A stretch of 64,000 nucleotides of DNA from an uncultured Eubacteriales bacterium (GCA_934467415.1 CAKSLQ010000001.1:62001-126000), one strand, 5' to 3'. Shown: positions 32,388 to 41,806, counted from the stretch's first letter. Numbers and translations: made by a program. Notes: generated by a model not told the origin, from the letters alone.

Positions 32388-33002
32388 ATGCGTGTCGTCA
32401 GCCTGGAAAGCGCCGGTTACGCTTCCAATTCCTATCTGATTTTGCAGAATGCGGCAAAGGAATTTGCCGTTGTCGATCCGAGCACGGACCCGACTGCCGC
32501 AGAGCCTTATCTGCACGACGGCTGGAAACTGAAATATGTGCTTCTGACGCACGGTCATTTTGACCATATCCTGTTTGTGGATGAGTGGCGCGCGCTCGGC
32601 GCAAAGGTCTGCATCCATGCGGGGGACGCGGAGTTTCTCGGCGACCCGGCAAAGAGCCTGTATCTCCAGTTCTTCGCCAGAGACACACGGCACGCGCCTG
32701 CCGACATTATTCTGCACGACGGGGACAAGCTTGCGCTCGGCGGCGAGTCCATCACGGTGATGAGCACACCGGGGCACACCAAGGGCAGCGTCTGCTATCT
32801 GTTCGGCGATGATATGATGAGCGGCGACACCCTGATGCGCGGCGGGATCGGCCGCACCGATCTGTACGGTTCGAGCGACGCCGATATGCGCGAAAGCGTG
32901 GAAAAGCTCAGCAAACTGCAAAAGAATTACACGGTATATCCGGGGCACGGCGGCACAACGACGCTGGAACGTGAGAAAAAGTTCGGATATCTGCATGAAT
33001 AA
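32388..33002 (+). CDS. MBL-fold metallo-hydrolase (glyoxalase II-like)
   Basis: A 204-residue metallo-beta-lactamase fold protein. It has THGHFDH (about residues 54-60), a His in TPGHTKGS (about 127-134), an Asp in MMSGDTLM and PGHGGTTT near the C-terminus, the set of ligands for a two-metal centre. Many relatives are thioester hydrolases; the substrate here is unknown. The ATG at 32388 has GAGGTG at the right distance. It is followed after 16 bases by gltX, with the same promoter. Confidence 0.88.
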   Translation: MRVVSLESAGYASNSYLILQNAAKEFAVVDPSTDPTAAEPYLHDGWKLKYVLLTHGHFDHILFVDEWRALGAKVCIHAGDAEFLGDPAKSLYLQFFARDTRHAPADIILHDGDKLALGGESITVMSTPGHTKGSVCYLFGDDMMSGDTLMRGGIGRTDLYGSSDADMRESVEKLSKLQKNYTVYPGHGGTTTLEREKKFGYLHE

Positions 33003-33018
33003 AGACGGAGACTGCAAC

Positions 33019-34662
33019 ATGGACAATTCAAAACTTGCCGAACTGCTGTTTCCCGACGTCAAGATGACGCCGGAACAGCTTGAAGACCTTTATCCGAAGC
33101 GTGATCTGCCCGAGGGAGCAATCGTCTCGCGCATGGCGCCCAGCCCGACCGGCTTTGTCCACCTCGGCAACCTGGTGCAGGGGCTGACCTCCGAGCGGCT
33201 GTCGCACCAGTCCGGCGGCGTGCTGTTTCTGCGCGTCGAGGACACCGACAGCAAGCGCGAAGTGCCGGGCGCTGTCGAAATTCTCATCAATTCGCTGAAG
33301 CATTACAATATCATTTTCGACGAAGGCGCGACCATCGACGGGGACAGCGGCGCTTACGGCCCGTACCGGCAGCGTGCGCGCAAGGACATCTATCACGTCT
33401 ACGCAAAGAAGCTGGTCGCCGAGGGCAAGGCTTACCCCTGCTTCTGCACCGAGGAGGAACTGGCTGCCATCCATGCTGCGCAGGAAGCCGAAAAGTCCAA
33501 CTACGGCTACTACGGCAAGTGGGCAAAGTACCGCGATGCATCCTACGAGACAATCGAGGCGAATATCAAGGCGGGTATGCCCTGGGTGCTTCGTTTCCGC
33601 TCCGAGGGCAGCATCGAGCATAAAATCAAATTCACCGACCTGATCAAGGGCAACCTGGAGCTGACCGAGAACGACATCGATCATGTCCTGCTTAAATCCG
33701 ACGGCATCCCGACCTATCATTTCGCACACGCGGTGGACGACCACCTGATGCGCACCACACACGTCGTGCGCGGCGACGAATGGCTGCCGTCTCTGCCGTT
33801 CCACATTCAGCTCTTTGCGGCGCTCGGCTGGAAAGCGCCGAAGTATCTGCACATCGGTCCGCTGATGAAGATGGACGGCGAATCCAAACGCAAGCTGTCC
33901 AAGCGCAAGGACCCCGAACTGGCGCTGACCTATTATCAGGAGGTCGGTTATCCGGTCGAAGCGATCTATGAGTATCTGCTGACCGTGCTCAATTCCAACT
34001 ATGAGGACTGGCGGCGCGGAAGTCCGACGGCAAGCCCCGACGACTTCAAGTTCTCCTATAAGAAGATGAATCCGGCGGGCTCGCTGTTTGACACCGACAA
34101 GCTGCGCGACGTTTCCAAGGACGTGCTTTCCCGCATGAGTGCAGAAAAGGTCTTCGACCTTGCCGTCGCATGGGCGAAGGAATACGATGCGGACTTCTAT
34201 GCGAAGCTGACCGCCGACCCCGACTATGCCAAGCGGATTCTCGCCATCGGCCGTGGCGGCAAAAAGCCGCGCAAGGATTTCGCCGTGTTCAGCGAGCTGA
34301 AAGCCTGCATGGCCTTCTTCTATGACGATCTGTTTGCCGTCGAGGCGGACATGCCCGCCTTTGACAAGGCCGACATCGACGCCGTGCTTGCGGATTATGC
34401 CGACACCTATGACGAGGCCGATGACCAGACCGTCTGGTTTGAGAAGATCCGCGCCCTTGCCGAGCGGCACGGATTCTGCCCGGATACCAAGGCTTACAAA
34501 GCGGACCCGACCGGCTGGAAGGGTCACGTCGGCGATGTCAGCATGATGCTGCGTGTGGCCGTGACGGGCAGGCAGAATTCCCCCGATATGTACGAAGTGA
34601 TGCACATTCTCGGCCGCGACCGCGTGCTTGCACGCCTGAAGGCCGCCGAAGAAAAAAGATAA
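33019..34662 (+). CDS. gltX: Glutamate--tRNA ligase
   Basis: A 547-residue class I synthetase. HIGH corresponds to APSPTGFVHLGNLVQG (about residues 39-54) and KMSKS to ESKRKLSKRKDPE (about 291-303). The C-terminal half has an all-helical anticodon domain. GluRS charges tRNA(Glu), and a non-discriminating form would also charge tRNA(Gln); since glnS is next door, this one may be discriminating. The ATG at 33019 follows GGAG by 8 bases. It is slightly longer than usual GluRS (470-500), mostly in the C-terminal region. Confidence 0.92.
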   Translation: MDNSKLAELLFPDVKMTPEQLEDLYPKRDLPEGAIVSRMAPSPTGFVHLGNLVQGLTSERLSHQSGGVLFLRVEDTDSKREVPGAVEILINSLKHYNIIFDEGATIDGDSGAYGPYRQRARKDIYHVYAKKLVAEGKAYPCFCTEEELAAIHAAQEAEKSNYGYYGKWAKYRDASYETIEANIKAGMPWVLRFRSEGSIEHKIKFTDLIKGNLELTENDIDHVLLKSDGIPTYHFAHAVDDHLMRTTHVVRGDEWLPSLPFHIQLFAALGWKAPKYLHIGPLMKMDGESKRKLSKRKDPELALTYYQEVGYPVEAIYEYLLTVLNSNYEDWRRGSPTASPDDFKFSYKKMNPAGSLFDTDKLRDVSKDVLSRMSAEKVFDLAVAWAKEYDADFYAKLTADPDYAKRILAIGRGGKKPRKDFAVFSELKACMAFFYDDLFAVEADMPAFDKADIDAVLADYADTYDEADDQTVWFEKIRALAERHGFCPDTKAYKADPTGWKGHVGDVSMMLRVAVTGRQNSPDMYEVMHILGRDRVLARLKAAEEKR

Positions 34663-34678
34663 GGAGCCTGTTTCATCT

Positions 34679-36331
34679 ATGGAAGAGATCAAATCCAACT
34701 TTATAGACGAGATCATCAAGGCAGACCTTGCCGCCGATCCGTCTCTGAAGATCCACACCCGCTTTCCGCCGGAGCCGAACGGGTATCTGCACATCGGCAG
34801 TGCCAAGGCAATTTGGATCAACAGCACCATGGCGAAGAAATACGGCGGCCTTTTCAACCTCCGCTACGACGATACGAATCCCGTCAAGGAGGACAATGAG
34901 TACGTCGAGTCGATCTACGAAGACCTGGAATGGCTCGGCGCAGAGCCGACCGGCGGCGTCTTCTACGGTTCGGACTACTTTGACCGCTGCTATGAATACG
35001 CACTGAAGCTGATCCGCGACGGCAAAGCGTATGTCTGCGACCTTTCCGCAGAAGAAATGCGCGAGTATCGCGGCACGCTGACCGAGCCCGGCAAAAACAG
35101 CCCGTGGCGCGACCGCAGCGTGGAGGAAAACCTCGATCTGTTCGAACGCATGAAGAACGGCGAATTCGCCGACGGCACGCATACGCTGCGCGCCAAGATC
35201 GACATGGCGTCGCCGAACATCAACATGCGCGACCCGGCGATCTACCGCATTGTACACACCTCGCATCACCGCCAGGGCGACAAATGGTGCATCTACCCGC
35301 TCTATGACTTTGCGCACCCGATTCAGGACGCGATTGAGGGGATCACGCACTCGCTCTGCTCGCTGGAATTTGAGAACCACCGTCCGCTCTACGAGTGGGT
35401 CGTGGACAACATCGGCATCGAAAAGAAGCCGAAGCAGCGTGAGTTTGCCCGCCTCAATGTGACCTACACGGTCATGAGCAAGCGTTATCTGCGTCAGCTC
35501 GTCGAGACGCACCTTGTGGACGGCTGGGACGACCCGCGTATGCCCACGCTGTGCGGTCTGCGCCGCCGCGGCTACACACCCGCATCCATTTTTGACTTTG
35601 TGGAGCGCGCAGGCGTTGCCAAGGCGTACAGCCTTGTGGACATCGAGCTGCTCGAGCATTGTATCCGCGAGGAATTGAATGAGACCGCGCCGCGCCGCGT
35701 CGCGATCCTCGATCCCGTCAAGGTGGTCGTCACCAACTTCCCGGAGGACAGGGTCGAATACTTTGAGCTGCCCAACAACCCGAACGATGAGAATGCGGGG
35801 AAGCGCAAAGTGCCGTTTACGCGTGAGCTTTATATCGACCGCAGCGACTTTGAGGAAGTCCCGCCTCCGAAGTTCTTCCGCATGAAGCCGGACGGCGAGG
35901 TTCGCCTGATGGGCGCTTACATCGTCAAGTGCAACGAGGTGGTGAAGAACCCGGACGGCAGCATCAAGGAGCTGCGCTGCACGGCAGACCTCGAGACCGG
36001 CGCAAACATGCCCGCCGACGGCAGAAAGATCAAGGGTACGATCCACTGGCTGTCCGCAAAATTCGCGAAGGACGCCGACATCATGCTCTATGACCGGCTC
36101 TTTACCATTGAGAATGTTGCCGACATTCCCGAGGACAAGACCTACAACGACTATCTGAACCCCGACTCGCTCAAAAAGCTGGTCGGCTGCAAGGTGGAGG
36201 AGGCGCTGGCCGCTTCCGCGCCGGGTGACCGCTTCCAGTTTGTCCGCACCGGGTATTTTGTAAAGGATACGAAGTATCCGAACACGTTCAACCGCATCGT
36301 CGGCCTTAAAGACAGTTACCTCAAAAAATAA
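34679..36331 (+). CDS. glnS: Glutamine--tRNA ligase
   Basis: A 550-residue class I synthetase of the bacterial/eukaryotic GlnRS type. HIGH is present as RFPPEPNGYLHIGSAKAI (about 29-46), and the KMSKS equivalent is VMSKRYL. The N-terminal start FIDEIIKADL and two C-terminal beta-barrels, including the FELPNNPNDENAGKRKVPFTRELYID segment, confirm GlnRS. Many Firmicutes lack GlnRS and use GatCAB instead, so this gene is of interest, and relatives in Clostridia are thought to be horizontally acquired. AAGGAG lies 12 bases upstream, rather far. It directly follows gltX. Confidence 0.95.
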   Translation: MEEIKSNFIDEIIKADLAADPSLKIHTRFPPEPNGYLHIGSAKAIWINSTMAKKYGGLFNLRYDDTNPVKEDNEYVESIYEDLEWLGAEPTGGVFYGSDYFDRCYEYALKLIRDGKAYVCDLSAEEMREYRGTLTEPGKNSPWRDRSVEENLDLFERMKNGEFADGTHTLRAKIDMASPNINMRDPAIYRIVHTSHHRQGDKWCIYPLYDFAHPIQDAIEGITHSLCSLEFENHRPLYEWVVDNIGIEKKPKQREFARLNVTYTVMSKRYLRQLVETHLVDGWDDPRMPTLCGLRRRGYTPASIFDFVERAGVAKAYSLVDIELLEHCIREELNETAPRRVAILDPVKVVVTNFPEDRVEYFELPNNPNDENAGKRKVPFTRELYIDRSDFEEVPPPKFFRMKPDGEVRLMGAYIVKCNEVVKNPDGSIKELRCTADLETGANMPADGRKIKGTIHWLSAKFAKDADIMLYDRLFTIENVADIPEDKTYNDYLNPDSLKKLVGCKVEEALAASAPGDRFQFVRTGYFVKDTKYPNTFNRIVGLKDSYLKK

Positions 36332-36355
36332 TTTATAGAGGCAAAGGAGAAAATC

Positions 36356-37444
36356 ATGAAAAAGATTTCCGTTATTCTTGCTGTGCTGATGCTTATCAGC
36401 GCGCTTTCGCTGTCCGCATTTGCGGCCGGCAGCGCAGTTTTCACGGCCGGCAGCGCCGCAGGCAAGCCCGGTGATACCGTCACCGTCCCCGTTGTGCTTA
36501 AGAACAGCCCCGGCATCGTCGGCGCGCAGCTGGATCTTAAGTTCGACCCGAACGTTCTGTCCGTTGCTTCCTATACGACGAAGGACAGCCGCTTTGTCTA
36601 TGCGCCTTATAATGCAGAGGCGCTTGCAGGTGCGTCCAAGGTCACGCTGGTCATGGCGAACATTTCGCTGAACAAGATTGACGGCGACATTGCAATCGCG
36701 GATGTCAGCTTCAAGATCGCGGATAACGCGGCGGACGGCACTTACGAGATCGCCATTGATAATGCAAGCGCATATACCTCCGATCCGAATGCGACGGATG
36801 CTGCAAAGCAGTTCCCCTATGTGGACACGACGGCCGGCAAGGCTGTGATCGTTGTCTCCAAGGACGGCACGACGACCGTACCGAAGTTCCTGGCAAGCCG
36901 CACCTACGGCGGTCAGTTCACGGATGTGACCGAGGAAAAGTGGTTCCACTCCTTCGTCAAGACAGCGTATGAGTATGCGCTGGCCAACGGCACGAGCGCA
37001 ACGACCTTCACGCCCGACGGCAAGTTCACCGTTGCGCAGGCGCTGACTGCGGCTGTGAACATCCACACGGTCTATACCGGCAAGACAGTCGATACGGCCG
37101 GCGCAAAGAACTGGTATGATCCCTATGTTGCTTACTGCGTGGAGAACGGCATCATCAAGGAAGGCCAGTTCACGGACTTCAACAAGAACATCACCCGCGG
37201 CGACATGGCGATCGTATTTGCCAACATTCTGCCCGCCGAGGAATATGCGGCCATCCGCGAGAAGAATCTGCCCGATGTGACCGATGACATGTCCTGTGCC
37301 GCAGCTGTCAGACTGCTGGCCAATGCCGGCATCGTCGGCGGCGACAACAAGGGCAACTACAATGCGGCAAATGAGATCACCCGCGCCGAGGCGTGCGTCA
37401 TCTTCACCCGCATCGCAGTCGCTTCGATGCGCGACGCGAAGTAA
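36356..37444 (+). CDS. Secreted protein with cohesin domain and three SLH repeats
   Basis: A 362-residue exported protein. A signal peptide (1-24, ending AFA-AG) precedes a cohesin-like domain (about 26-165: KPGDTVTVPVVLKNSPGIVGAQ, LDLKFDPNVLSV, VMANISLNKIDGDIAIADVSFKI), then three S-layer homology repeats (about 187-240, 245-300, 305-355: FTDVTEEKWFHSFVKTAYEY, NWYDPYVAYCVENGII, LPDVTDDMSCAAAVRLLANAGIVGG). SLH modules bind secondary wall polymer, so the protein should display its cohesin at the surface and could hold dockerin-bearing enzymes. No dockerin gene is in the window. It lies after glnS with an AAAGGAG site; a strong terminator follows. Confidence 0.82.
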   Translation: MKKISVILAVLMLISALSLSAFAAGSAVFTAGSAAGKPGDTVTVPVVLKNSPGIVGAQLDLKFDPNVLSVASYTTKDSRFVYAPYNAEALAGASKVTLVMANISLNKIDGDIAIADVSFKIADNAADGTYEIAIDNASAYTSDPNATDAAKQFPYVDTTAGKAVIVVSKDGTTTVPKFLASRTYGGQFTDVTEEKWFHSFVKTAYEYALANGTSATTFTPDGKFTVAQALTAAVNIHTVYTGKTVDTAGAKNWYDPYVAYCVENGIIKEGQFTDFNKNITRGDMAIVFANILPAEEYAAIREKNLPDVTDDMSCAAAVRLLANAGIVGGDNKGNYNAANEITRAEACVIFTRIAVASMRDAK

Positions 37445-37452
37445 GAATCATG

Positions 37453-37489
37453 ATAAAAAAGAACGGCTCGCGGAGCCGTTCTTTTTTAT
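37453..37489 (+). terminator. Terminator of the cohesin-SLH gene
   Basis: A perfect 17-bp stem (37453-37469 with 37473-37489) with GCG loop and T-run in the 3' arm. Confidence 0.92.
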
Positions 37490-37568
37490 CGCAGTTTGCC
37501 GCATATGTGTTCTTGCCTGCGGCGGGCATGCATATTTTGAAGGGAAAAATATGCGGGAGGGGTCAACT

Positions 37569-38318
37569 ATGTGCAGATCGGAAAGCCGCCGCCTCACCTT
37601 TTATATCGGCGTTTACTGTCTTGCGCTTGCGGCCGTGCTCATTTTGCTGTATGCGCTTTTTTCAGCCGTTTCGCCGCCGCAGGCGGCACATGCCGCGCAG
37701 TTTTCGGGGAAAGCGGCAGAACAGGTGCAGGTCGTCATCGACGCCGGACACGGCGGGCGGGACGGCGGCGCGACCGGCGTGACCGGGCTTGTCGAAAAAG
37801 ATCTCAATCTGGAGATCGCGTCGCTGCTTTGCGACATGCTGCACGCTGTCGGAAAGACAACCCGCATGACGCGGACGGCGGACAGCCTCGCGTGCGACGA
37901 GAACGACCCGGCCCTGCGCGGCAGGCTGAAGCAGACTGACCTGAAAAACCGGGTCCTGCTGGCGGAGGCCAATCCGGACGCGCAGTTTATCAGTATTCAC
38001 ATGAACAATTTTCCGGTGGAGAAATACCACGGCCTGCAGGTGTACTATTCGCCGCATGCCGAGACGAGCCGCACGCTCGCCGCATGCATTCAGAAAAATG
38101 CGGCCGCGCTGCTGCAGCCGGACAATACAAGGCAGATCAAGGCGGCGGGCAGCAACATTTTTCTGCTGGATCGCATCCGCACGACGGCGGTGCTTGTCGA
38201 ATGCGGCTTCCTTTCCAACCGTGCGGAAAGCGAAAAACTGGCGGATGCCGTCTATCGGAAGCAGCTGGCGCTCATCCTTGCGGTCTCTTTGCTGCAAAAT
38301 CCGGGGGACATGTCCTGA
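37569..38318 (+). CDS. cwlD: Germination-specific N-acetylmuramoyl-L-alanine amidase CwlD
   Basis: A 249-residue Amidase_3 enzyme with an N-terminal membrane anchor (about 12-32) and the Zn-binding set: VVIDAGHGGRDGG (His and Glu from the first module, about 56-68), SIHMNNFP (second His), and the catalytic Glu in VLVECGFLSNRAE. Length and anchor fit CwlD, which removes the stem peptide from cortex muramic acid before PdaA acts. pdaA is at 3.6 kb. The ATG at 37569 follows GGGAGGGG. A 9-bp hairpin (37530-37538 with 37546-37554) lies just before the site. No promoter was clear. Confidence 0.88.
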   Translation: MCRSESRRLTFYIGVYCLALAAVLILLYALFSAVSPPQAAHAAQFSGKAAEQVQVVIDAGHGGRDGGATGVTGLVEKDLNLEIASLLCDMLHAVGKTTRMTRTADSLACDENDPALRGRLKQTDLKNRVLLAEANPDAQFISIHMNNFPVEKYHGLQVYYSPHAETSRTLAACIQKNAAALLQPDNTRQIKAAGSNIFLLDRIRTTAVLVECGFLSNRAESEKLADAVYRKQLALILAVSLLQNPGDMS

Positions 38319-38334
38319 ATCGGACAAAAAACGC

Positions 38335-38363
38335 TTGAAAGAACCGTGCGGATATGGTATACT
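38335..38363 (+). promoter_or_regulatory. Sigma-A promoter of metG-tatD
   Basis: TTGAAA (38335-38340), 17-nt spacer, TATACT (38358-38363), 52 bases before the metG start. No T-box leader is present. Confidence 0.85.
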
Positions 38364-38414
38364 AATGTAGATATCTATGCACGCAGAATATGCAGACGGT
38401 TTCGGAGGCAGAAA

Positions 38415-40355
38415 ATGAAGGATAAAGGAAAGTTCTACATTACAACGGCGATCGCGTATAGCTCGCGCAAGCCGCATTTCGGAAACACCTACGAGGTCAT
38501 CATGACCGATGCGCTTGCACGCTTTAAGCGGCAGGTCGGCTATGATGTGTTCTTTCTGACCGGTACGGATGAACACGGTCAGAAGATCGAAAATTATGCA
38601 AACGAAGCGGGCATCTCGCCCAAAGACTATGTTGACAAGGTGTCCGCCGAGATCCGCCGCATCTGGGATCTGATGGGCGCAAGCTACGATAAATTCATCC
38701 GCACGACGGACGACTATCATGTCCGCGCGGTGCAGCACATCTTCAAGAAGCTCTATGACAAGGGCGACATCTACAAGGGCTATTACGAGGGCTGGTACTG
38801 TTCGCCCTGTGAGTCCTTTTTCACCGAGACGCAGGTCGTGGACGGCAAGTGCCCCGACTGCGGCGCGCCGGTCAGCCGCGCGCAGGAGGAAGCCTACTTC
38901 TTCAAGATGAGCAACTATGCGGATAAGCTCATGCAGTATATCGAGGACCATCCCGAGTTTATCGAGCCGGAAGCACGCAAGAAGGAAATGGTCAACAACT
39001 TCCTCAAGGCCGGGCTTCAGGATCTCTGTGTTTCACGCACCTCGTTCAAGTGGGGCATCCCGATCACCTTTGACGAGAAGCACGTCACCTATGTCTGGAT
39101 CGACGCGCTCTCCAACTATATCACAGCGCTCGGCTACGATCCCGACAATGCGGAGCAGCCCGAACTGTTCCGGAAATTCTGGCCCGCCGACGTACACATC
39201 ATCGGCAAGGACATCCTGCGTTTCCACACGATCTATTGGCCGATCATTCTGATGGCGCTGGATATTCCGCTGCCGAAGAAGGTGTTCGGTCATCCGTGGT
39301 TCAACCTCGGTGCAGACAAGATGTCCAAGTCCAAGGGCAACGTCATTTATGCGGACGAGCTGGCCGAGATTGTCGGCGTGGACGGTGTGCGCTACTATGC
39401 GCTGGCCGAAATGCCGTATGCGGCCGACGGTGTGATCACCTATGAAAATGTGCTGAAGCGCTACAACGGCGACCTTGCCAACAACCTCGGCAATCTGGTC
39501 AACCGCACGGTTGCCATGACGAAAAAATATTTTGACGGTATCGTTCCCGCGCCCGGTACGGCTGCGGACGTGGATGCCGAGCTGCTTGCGGCGGTTGAAA
39601 CGGCGAAGAAGGTCTCCTACGACTGCATGGAGAACTATCACATCGCCGATGCGCTGGACGCCATCTTCACGATGCTGCGCCGCGCCAACAAGTATATCGA
39701 CGAAACCACCCCGTGGACGCTTGCCAAGGACGAGAGCATGCATGCGCGCCTCGGCACGGTGCTTTACAATCTGCTGGAAACCATCCGCACGGCGGCGGTT
39801 CTGCTGACGCCGTTTATCCCGACGACGGCCGAGAGTATTTTCGCACAGCTTGCGACCGACCGCCGCGACTACGACAGCATCGAGACCTTCGGCGCACTGG
39901 AATCCGGCAAGCCGGTCGGTGAGCCCGCCGTGCTCTTTGCCCGCCTCGATGAAGAAAAGGTTTTGGCCGATGTGGAGGCCAAGCACGCTGCGGCCGCCGA
40001 AGCGGCAAGACCGGTCGAAAAGCCGGAGGCCGTGCCGGAGATCGGCATCGACGCCTTCATGAATGTTGAATTGCGCACGGCGCAGATCATTGCCTGCGAG
40101 AAGATTCCGAAGGCAAAAAAACTGCTCAAACTCCAGCTTGACCTCGGCTATGAAAAGCGGCAGGTCGTTTCCGGCATTGCAAAGTTCTATGAGCCGGACG
40201 AGCTGATCGGCAAGAAAGTCATCGTCGTCGCCAACCTTGCTCCCGCAAAGCTCTGCGGTGAGGAGAGCTTCGGCATGATTCTGGCGTCCGGCGAGGAACA
40301 GGTCCGCGTGGTCTTCCTCGATCCCGAAACGCCGCTCGGGGAGCGCGTGCGCTGA
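38415..40355 (+). CDS. metG: Methionine--tRNA ligase
   Basis: A 646-residue class I synthetase. The HIGH box is AIAYSSRKPHFGNTYEV (about residues 10-26), the zinc knuckle is C-x2-C...C-x2-C (YCSPCESFF...GKCPDCGAP), the KMSKS loop is GADKMSKSKGNVIYADE (about 298-314), and the C-terminal ~110 residues (AFMNVELRTAQIIACEKIPKAKKLLKLQLD...) are the tRNA-binding/EMAP domain. It charges initiator and elongator tRNA(Met). GGAGG precedes the ATG at 38415. It is directly followed by tatD, sharing a TGATG junction. Confidence 0.96.
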   Translation: MKDKGKFYITTAIAYSSRKPHFGNTYEVIMTDALARFKRQVGYDVFFLTGTDEHGQKIENYANEAGISPKDYVDKVSAEIRRIWDLMGASYDKFIRTTDDYHVRAVQHIFKKLYDKGDIYKGYYEGWYCSPCESFFTETQVVDGKCPDCGAPVSRAQEEAYFFKMSNYADKLMQYIEDHPEFIEPEARKKEMVNNFLKAGLQDLCVSRTSFKWGIPITFDEKHVTYVWIDALSNYITALGYDPDNAEQPELFRKFWPADVHIIGKDILRFHTIYWPIILMALDIPLPKKVFGHPWFNLGADKMSKSKGNVIYADELAEIVGVDGVRYYALAEMPYAADGVITYENVLKRYNGDLANNLGNLVNRTVAMTKKYFDGIVPAPGTAADVDAELLAAVETAKKVSYDCMENYHIADALDAIFTMLRRANKYIDETTPWTLAKDESMHARLGTVLYNLLETIRTAAVLLTPFIPTTAESIFAQLATDRRDYDSIETFGALESGKPVGEPAVLFARLDEEKVLADVEAKHAAAAEAARPVEKPEAVPEIGIDAFMNVELRTAQIIACEKIPKAKKLLKLQLDLGYEKRQVVSGIAKFYEPDELIGKKVIVVANLAPAKLCGEESFGMILASGEEQVRVVFLDPETPLGERVR

Positions 40356-41146
40356 TGTTCTTCGACTCTCACGCACACTATTACGACGCCCGCTTTCGGC
40401 GGGAAACGGAAGGCGGTGCCGACGCGCTTCTGAAAAAACTGTTTTCGGAAAACGTGTCGCACATCGTCAATATCGGCGACAGCCTGAAAAGCTCAAAGCA
40501 GTGCATCGCGCAGGCCGCGCGCTTTCCGCGGATGTACACCGCCGTCGGCATTCATCCGAGCTCGGCCGGGACGGAGTGCGACATGGACACGGCACGCCGG
40601 GCGCTGTGCGACCTGCTCGATGACGCGGAGAAAAACAAGATCGTTGCCGTCGGCGAGATCGGCTTCGACTATCACTACGACGACACCGACCGCGAGACAC
40701 AGCGCGCGTATTTCGAGATGCAGATGCGTGTTGCCGAGATGTACGGCCTGCCCGTGGTCATCCACGACAGGGAAGCGCACGGCGACTGCTTTGACATGGT
40801 CTGCAAGCATCCGAATGTGCGCGGCGTGTTTCACAGCTACAGCGGCAGCGCCGAGATGGCGGCCGAGCTGATTCGCCGCGGCTGGATCGTCTCGTTTTCC
40901 GGCGTTGTCACCTTCAACAATGCCGAGCGCGTCCGCGCGGTCGCTGCAAGCGTGCCGATGGACAAGCTGCTGATCGAGACCGACTGCCCGTATCTCGCGC
41001 CGCAGCCGCATCGAGGCGAATGCAACCATTCCGGGCTGCTGTCCTACACCGCCGAGAAGATCGGTGAACTGCATGGCATCAGCGCAGATGAGGTCGGTCG
41101 GATCACCGCGGAGAACGCGGCGGCATTCTTCGGGATTACATTATAA
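40355..41146 (+). CDS. tatD: TatD-family hydrolase
   Basis: A 263-residue TIM-barrel metal-dependent hydrolase. DSHAHYYD (about residues 4-11), VGEIGFDYHYD (about 93-103), VIHDREAH, FHSYSGS and LLIETDCPYLAPQPHRG supply the metal ligands. Family members act as 3'-5' DNA exonucleases or D-tyrosyl-like nucleases. It overlaps the metG stop by 1 base, a common metG-tatD arrangement in Firmicutes, and is followed by a radical SAM gene after 12 bases. Confidence 0.93.
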   Translation: MFFDSHAHYYDARFRRETEGGADALLKKLFSENVSHIVNIGDSLKSSKQCIAQAARFPRMYTAVGIHPSSAGTECDMDTARRALCDLLDDAEKNKIVAVGEIGFDYHYDDTDRETQRAYFEMQMRVAEMYGLPVVIHDREAHGDCFDMVCKHPNVRGVFHSYSGSAEMAAELIRRGWIVSFSGVVTFNNAERVRAVAASVPMDKLLIETDCPYLAPQPHRGECNHSGLLSYTAEKIGELHGISADEVGRITAENAAAFFGITL

Positions 41147-41158
41147 AGGAACAGAATC

Positions 41159-41779
41159 ATGAAAGGTATGACCATCACCTATGAGATCGGCAATTCGCTG
41201 TATCTGAATATTACGAACCGCTGCTCAAATCGCTGCGATTTCTGCATTCGGCAGAACGGCGACGGCGCATACGGCTCAAACTCGCTCTGGCTTGAGCGCG
41301 AGCCGACCGAGGAGGAGATCCTCGCGGCGGTCGAAGCCCGCGACGTGACAAAGTACGATGAGGTGATCTTCTGCGGATACGGCGAGCCGACCGAGCGGCT
41401 GGACACGCTGCTGCACGTTGCAAAGGCGCTCAAGGCCAAATACGGCTGCAAGATTCGCGTCAATACCAACGGCCAGTCCGATCTGATCTGCGGGAGAGAT
41501 ACATCCTCGCTTTTCGCAGGCGCTGTCGATACGCTCTCGATCAGCCTGAATGCGCCGAATGCGGCGGAGTATCAGCGCGTCTGCCATTCCCGCTACGGTG
41601 AGGAAGCTTACGCGGCGATTCTTGCATTTGCGTCGCATGTCAGGCATTATGTCCCGCATGTCGTGCTCTCGGTCGTGGATACAGCACTCACGGAGGACGA
41701 GATCATGCAATGCAAAGCGATTGCCGAGAAGGCGGGTGTCCCGCTGCGCGTGCGCGCATACATCGGCAAGGAGCAATAA
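41159..41779 (+). CDS. TatD-linked radical SAM protein
   Basis: A 206-residue radical SAM enzyme. The cluster-binding motif is CSNRCDFC (C-x3-C-x2-C, about residues 22-29), and the GGE-like segment is VIFCGYGEPTERL. The short length and position right after tatD match the described TatD-linked radical SAM family, whose reaction is unknown. The start MKGMTITYEIGNSLYLNITNRC corresponds to the family N-terminus, with AAAGGAAC upstream. It is probably co-transcribed with metG-tatD. Confidence 0.86.
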   Translation: MKGMTITYEIGNSLYLNITNRCSNRCDFCIRQNGDGAYGSNSLWLEREPTEEEILAAVEARDVTKYDEVIFCGYGEPTERLDTLLHVAKALKAKYGCKIRVNTNGQSDLICGRDTSSLFAGAVDTLSISLNAPNAAEYQRVCHSRYGEEAYAAILAFASHVRHYVPHVVLSVVDTALTEDEIMQCKAIAEKAGVPLRVRAYIGKEQ

Positions 41780-41806
41780 GGCTTCGCGGTCGGACGGAGG
41801 CGGTAT

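Noticed and set aside
34673..37066. A 797-codon minus-strand frame opposite glnS and the cohesin gene
   Set aside because: Same reason: it mirrors glnS and the cohesin-SLH gene, and has no promoter or ribosome site.
38364..38414. T-box riboswitch before metG
   Set aside because: The leader is only about 50 bases and contains neither a specifier stem nor the conserved T-box sequence. The same holds for the short gap before gltX.
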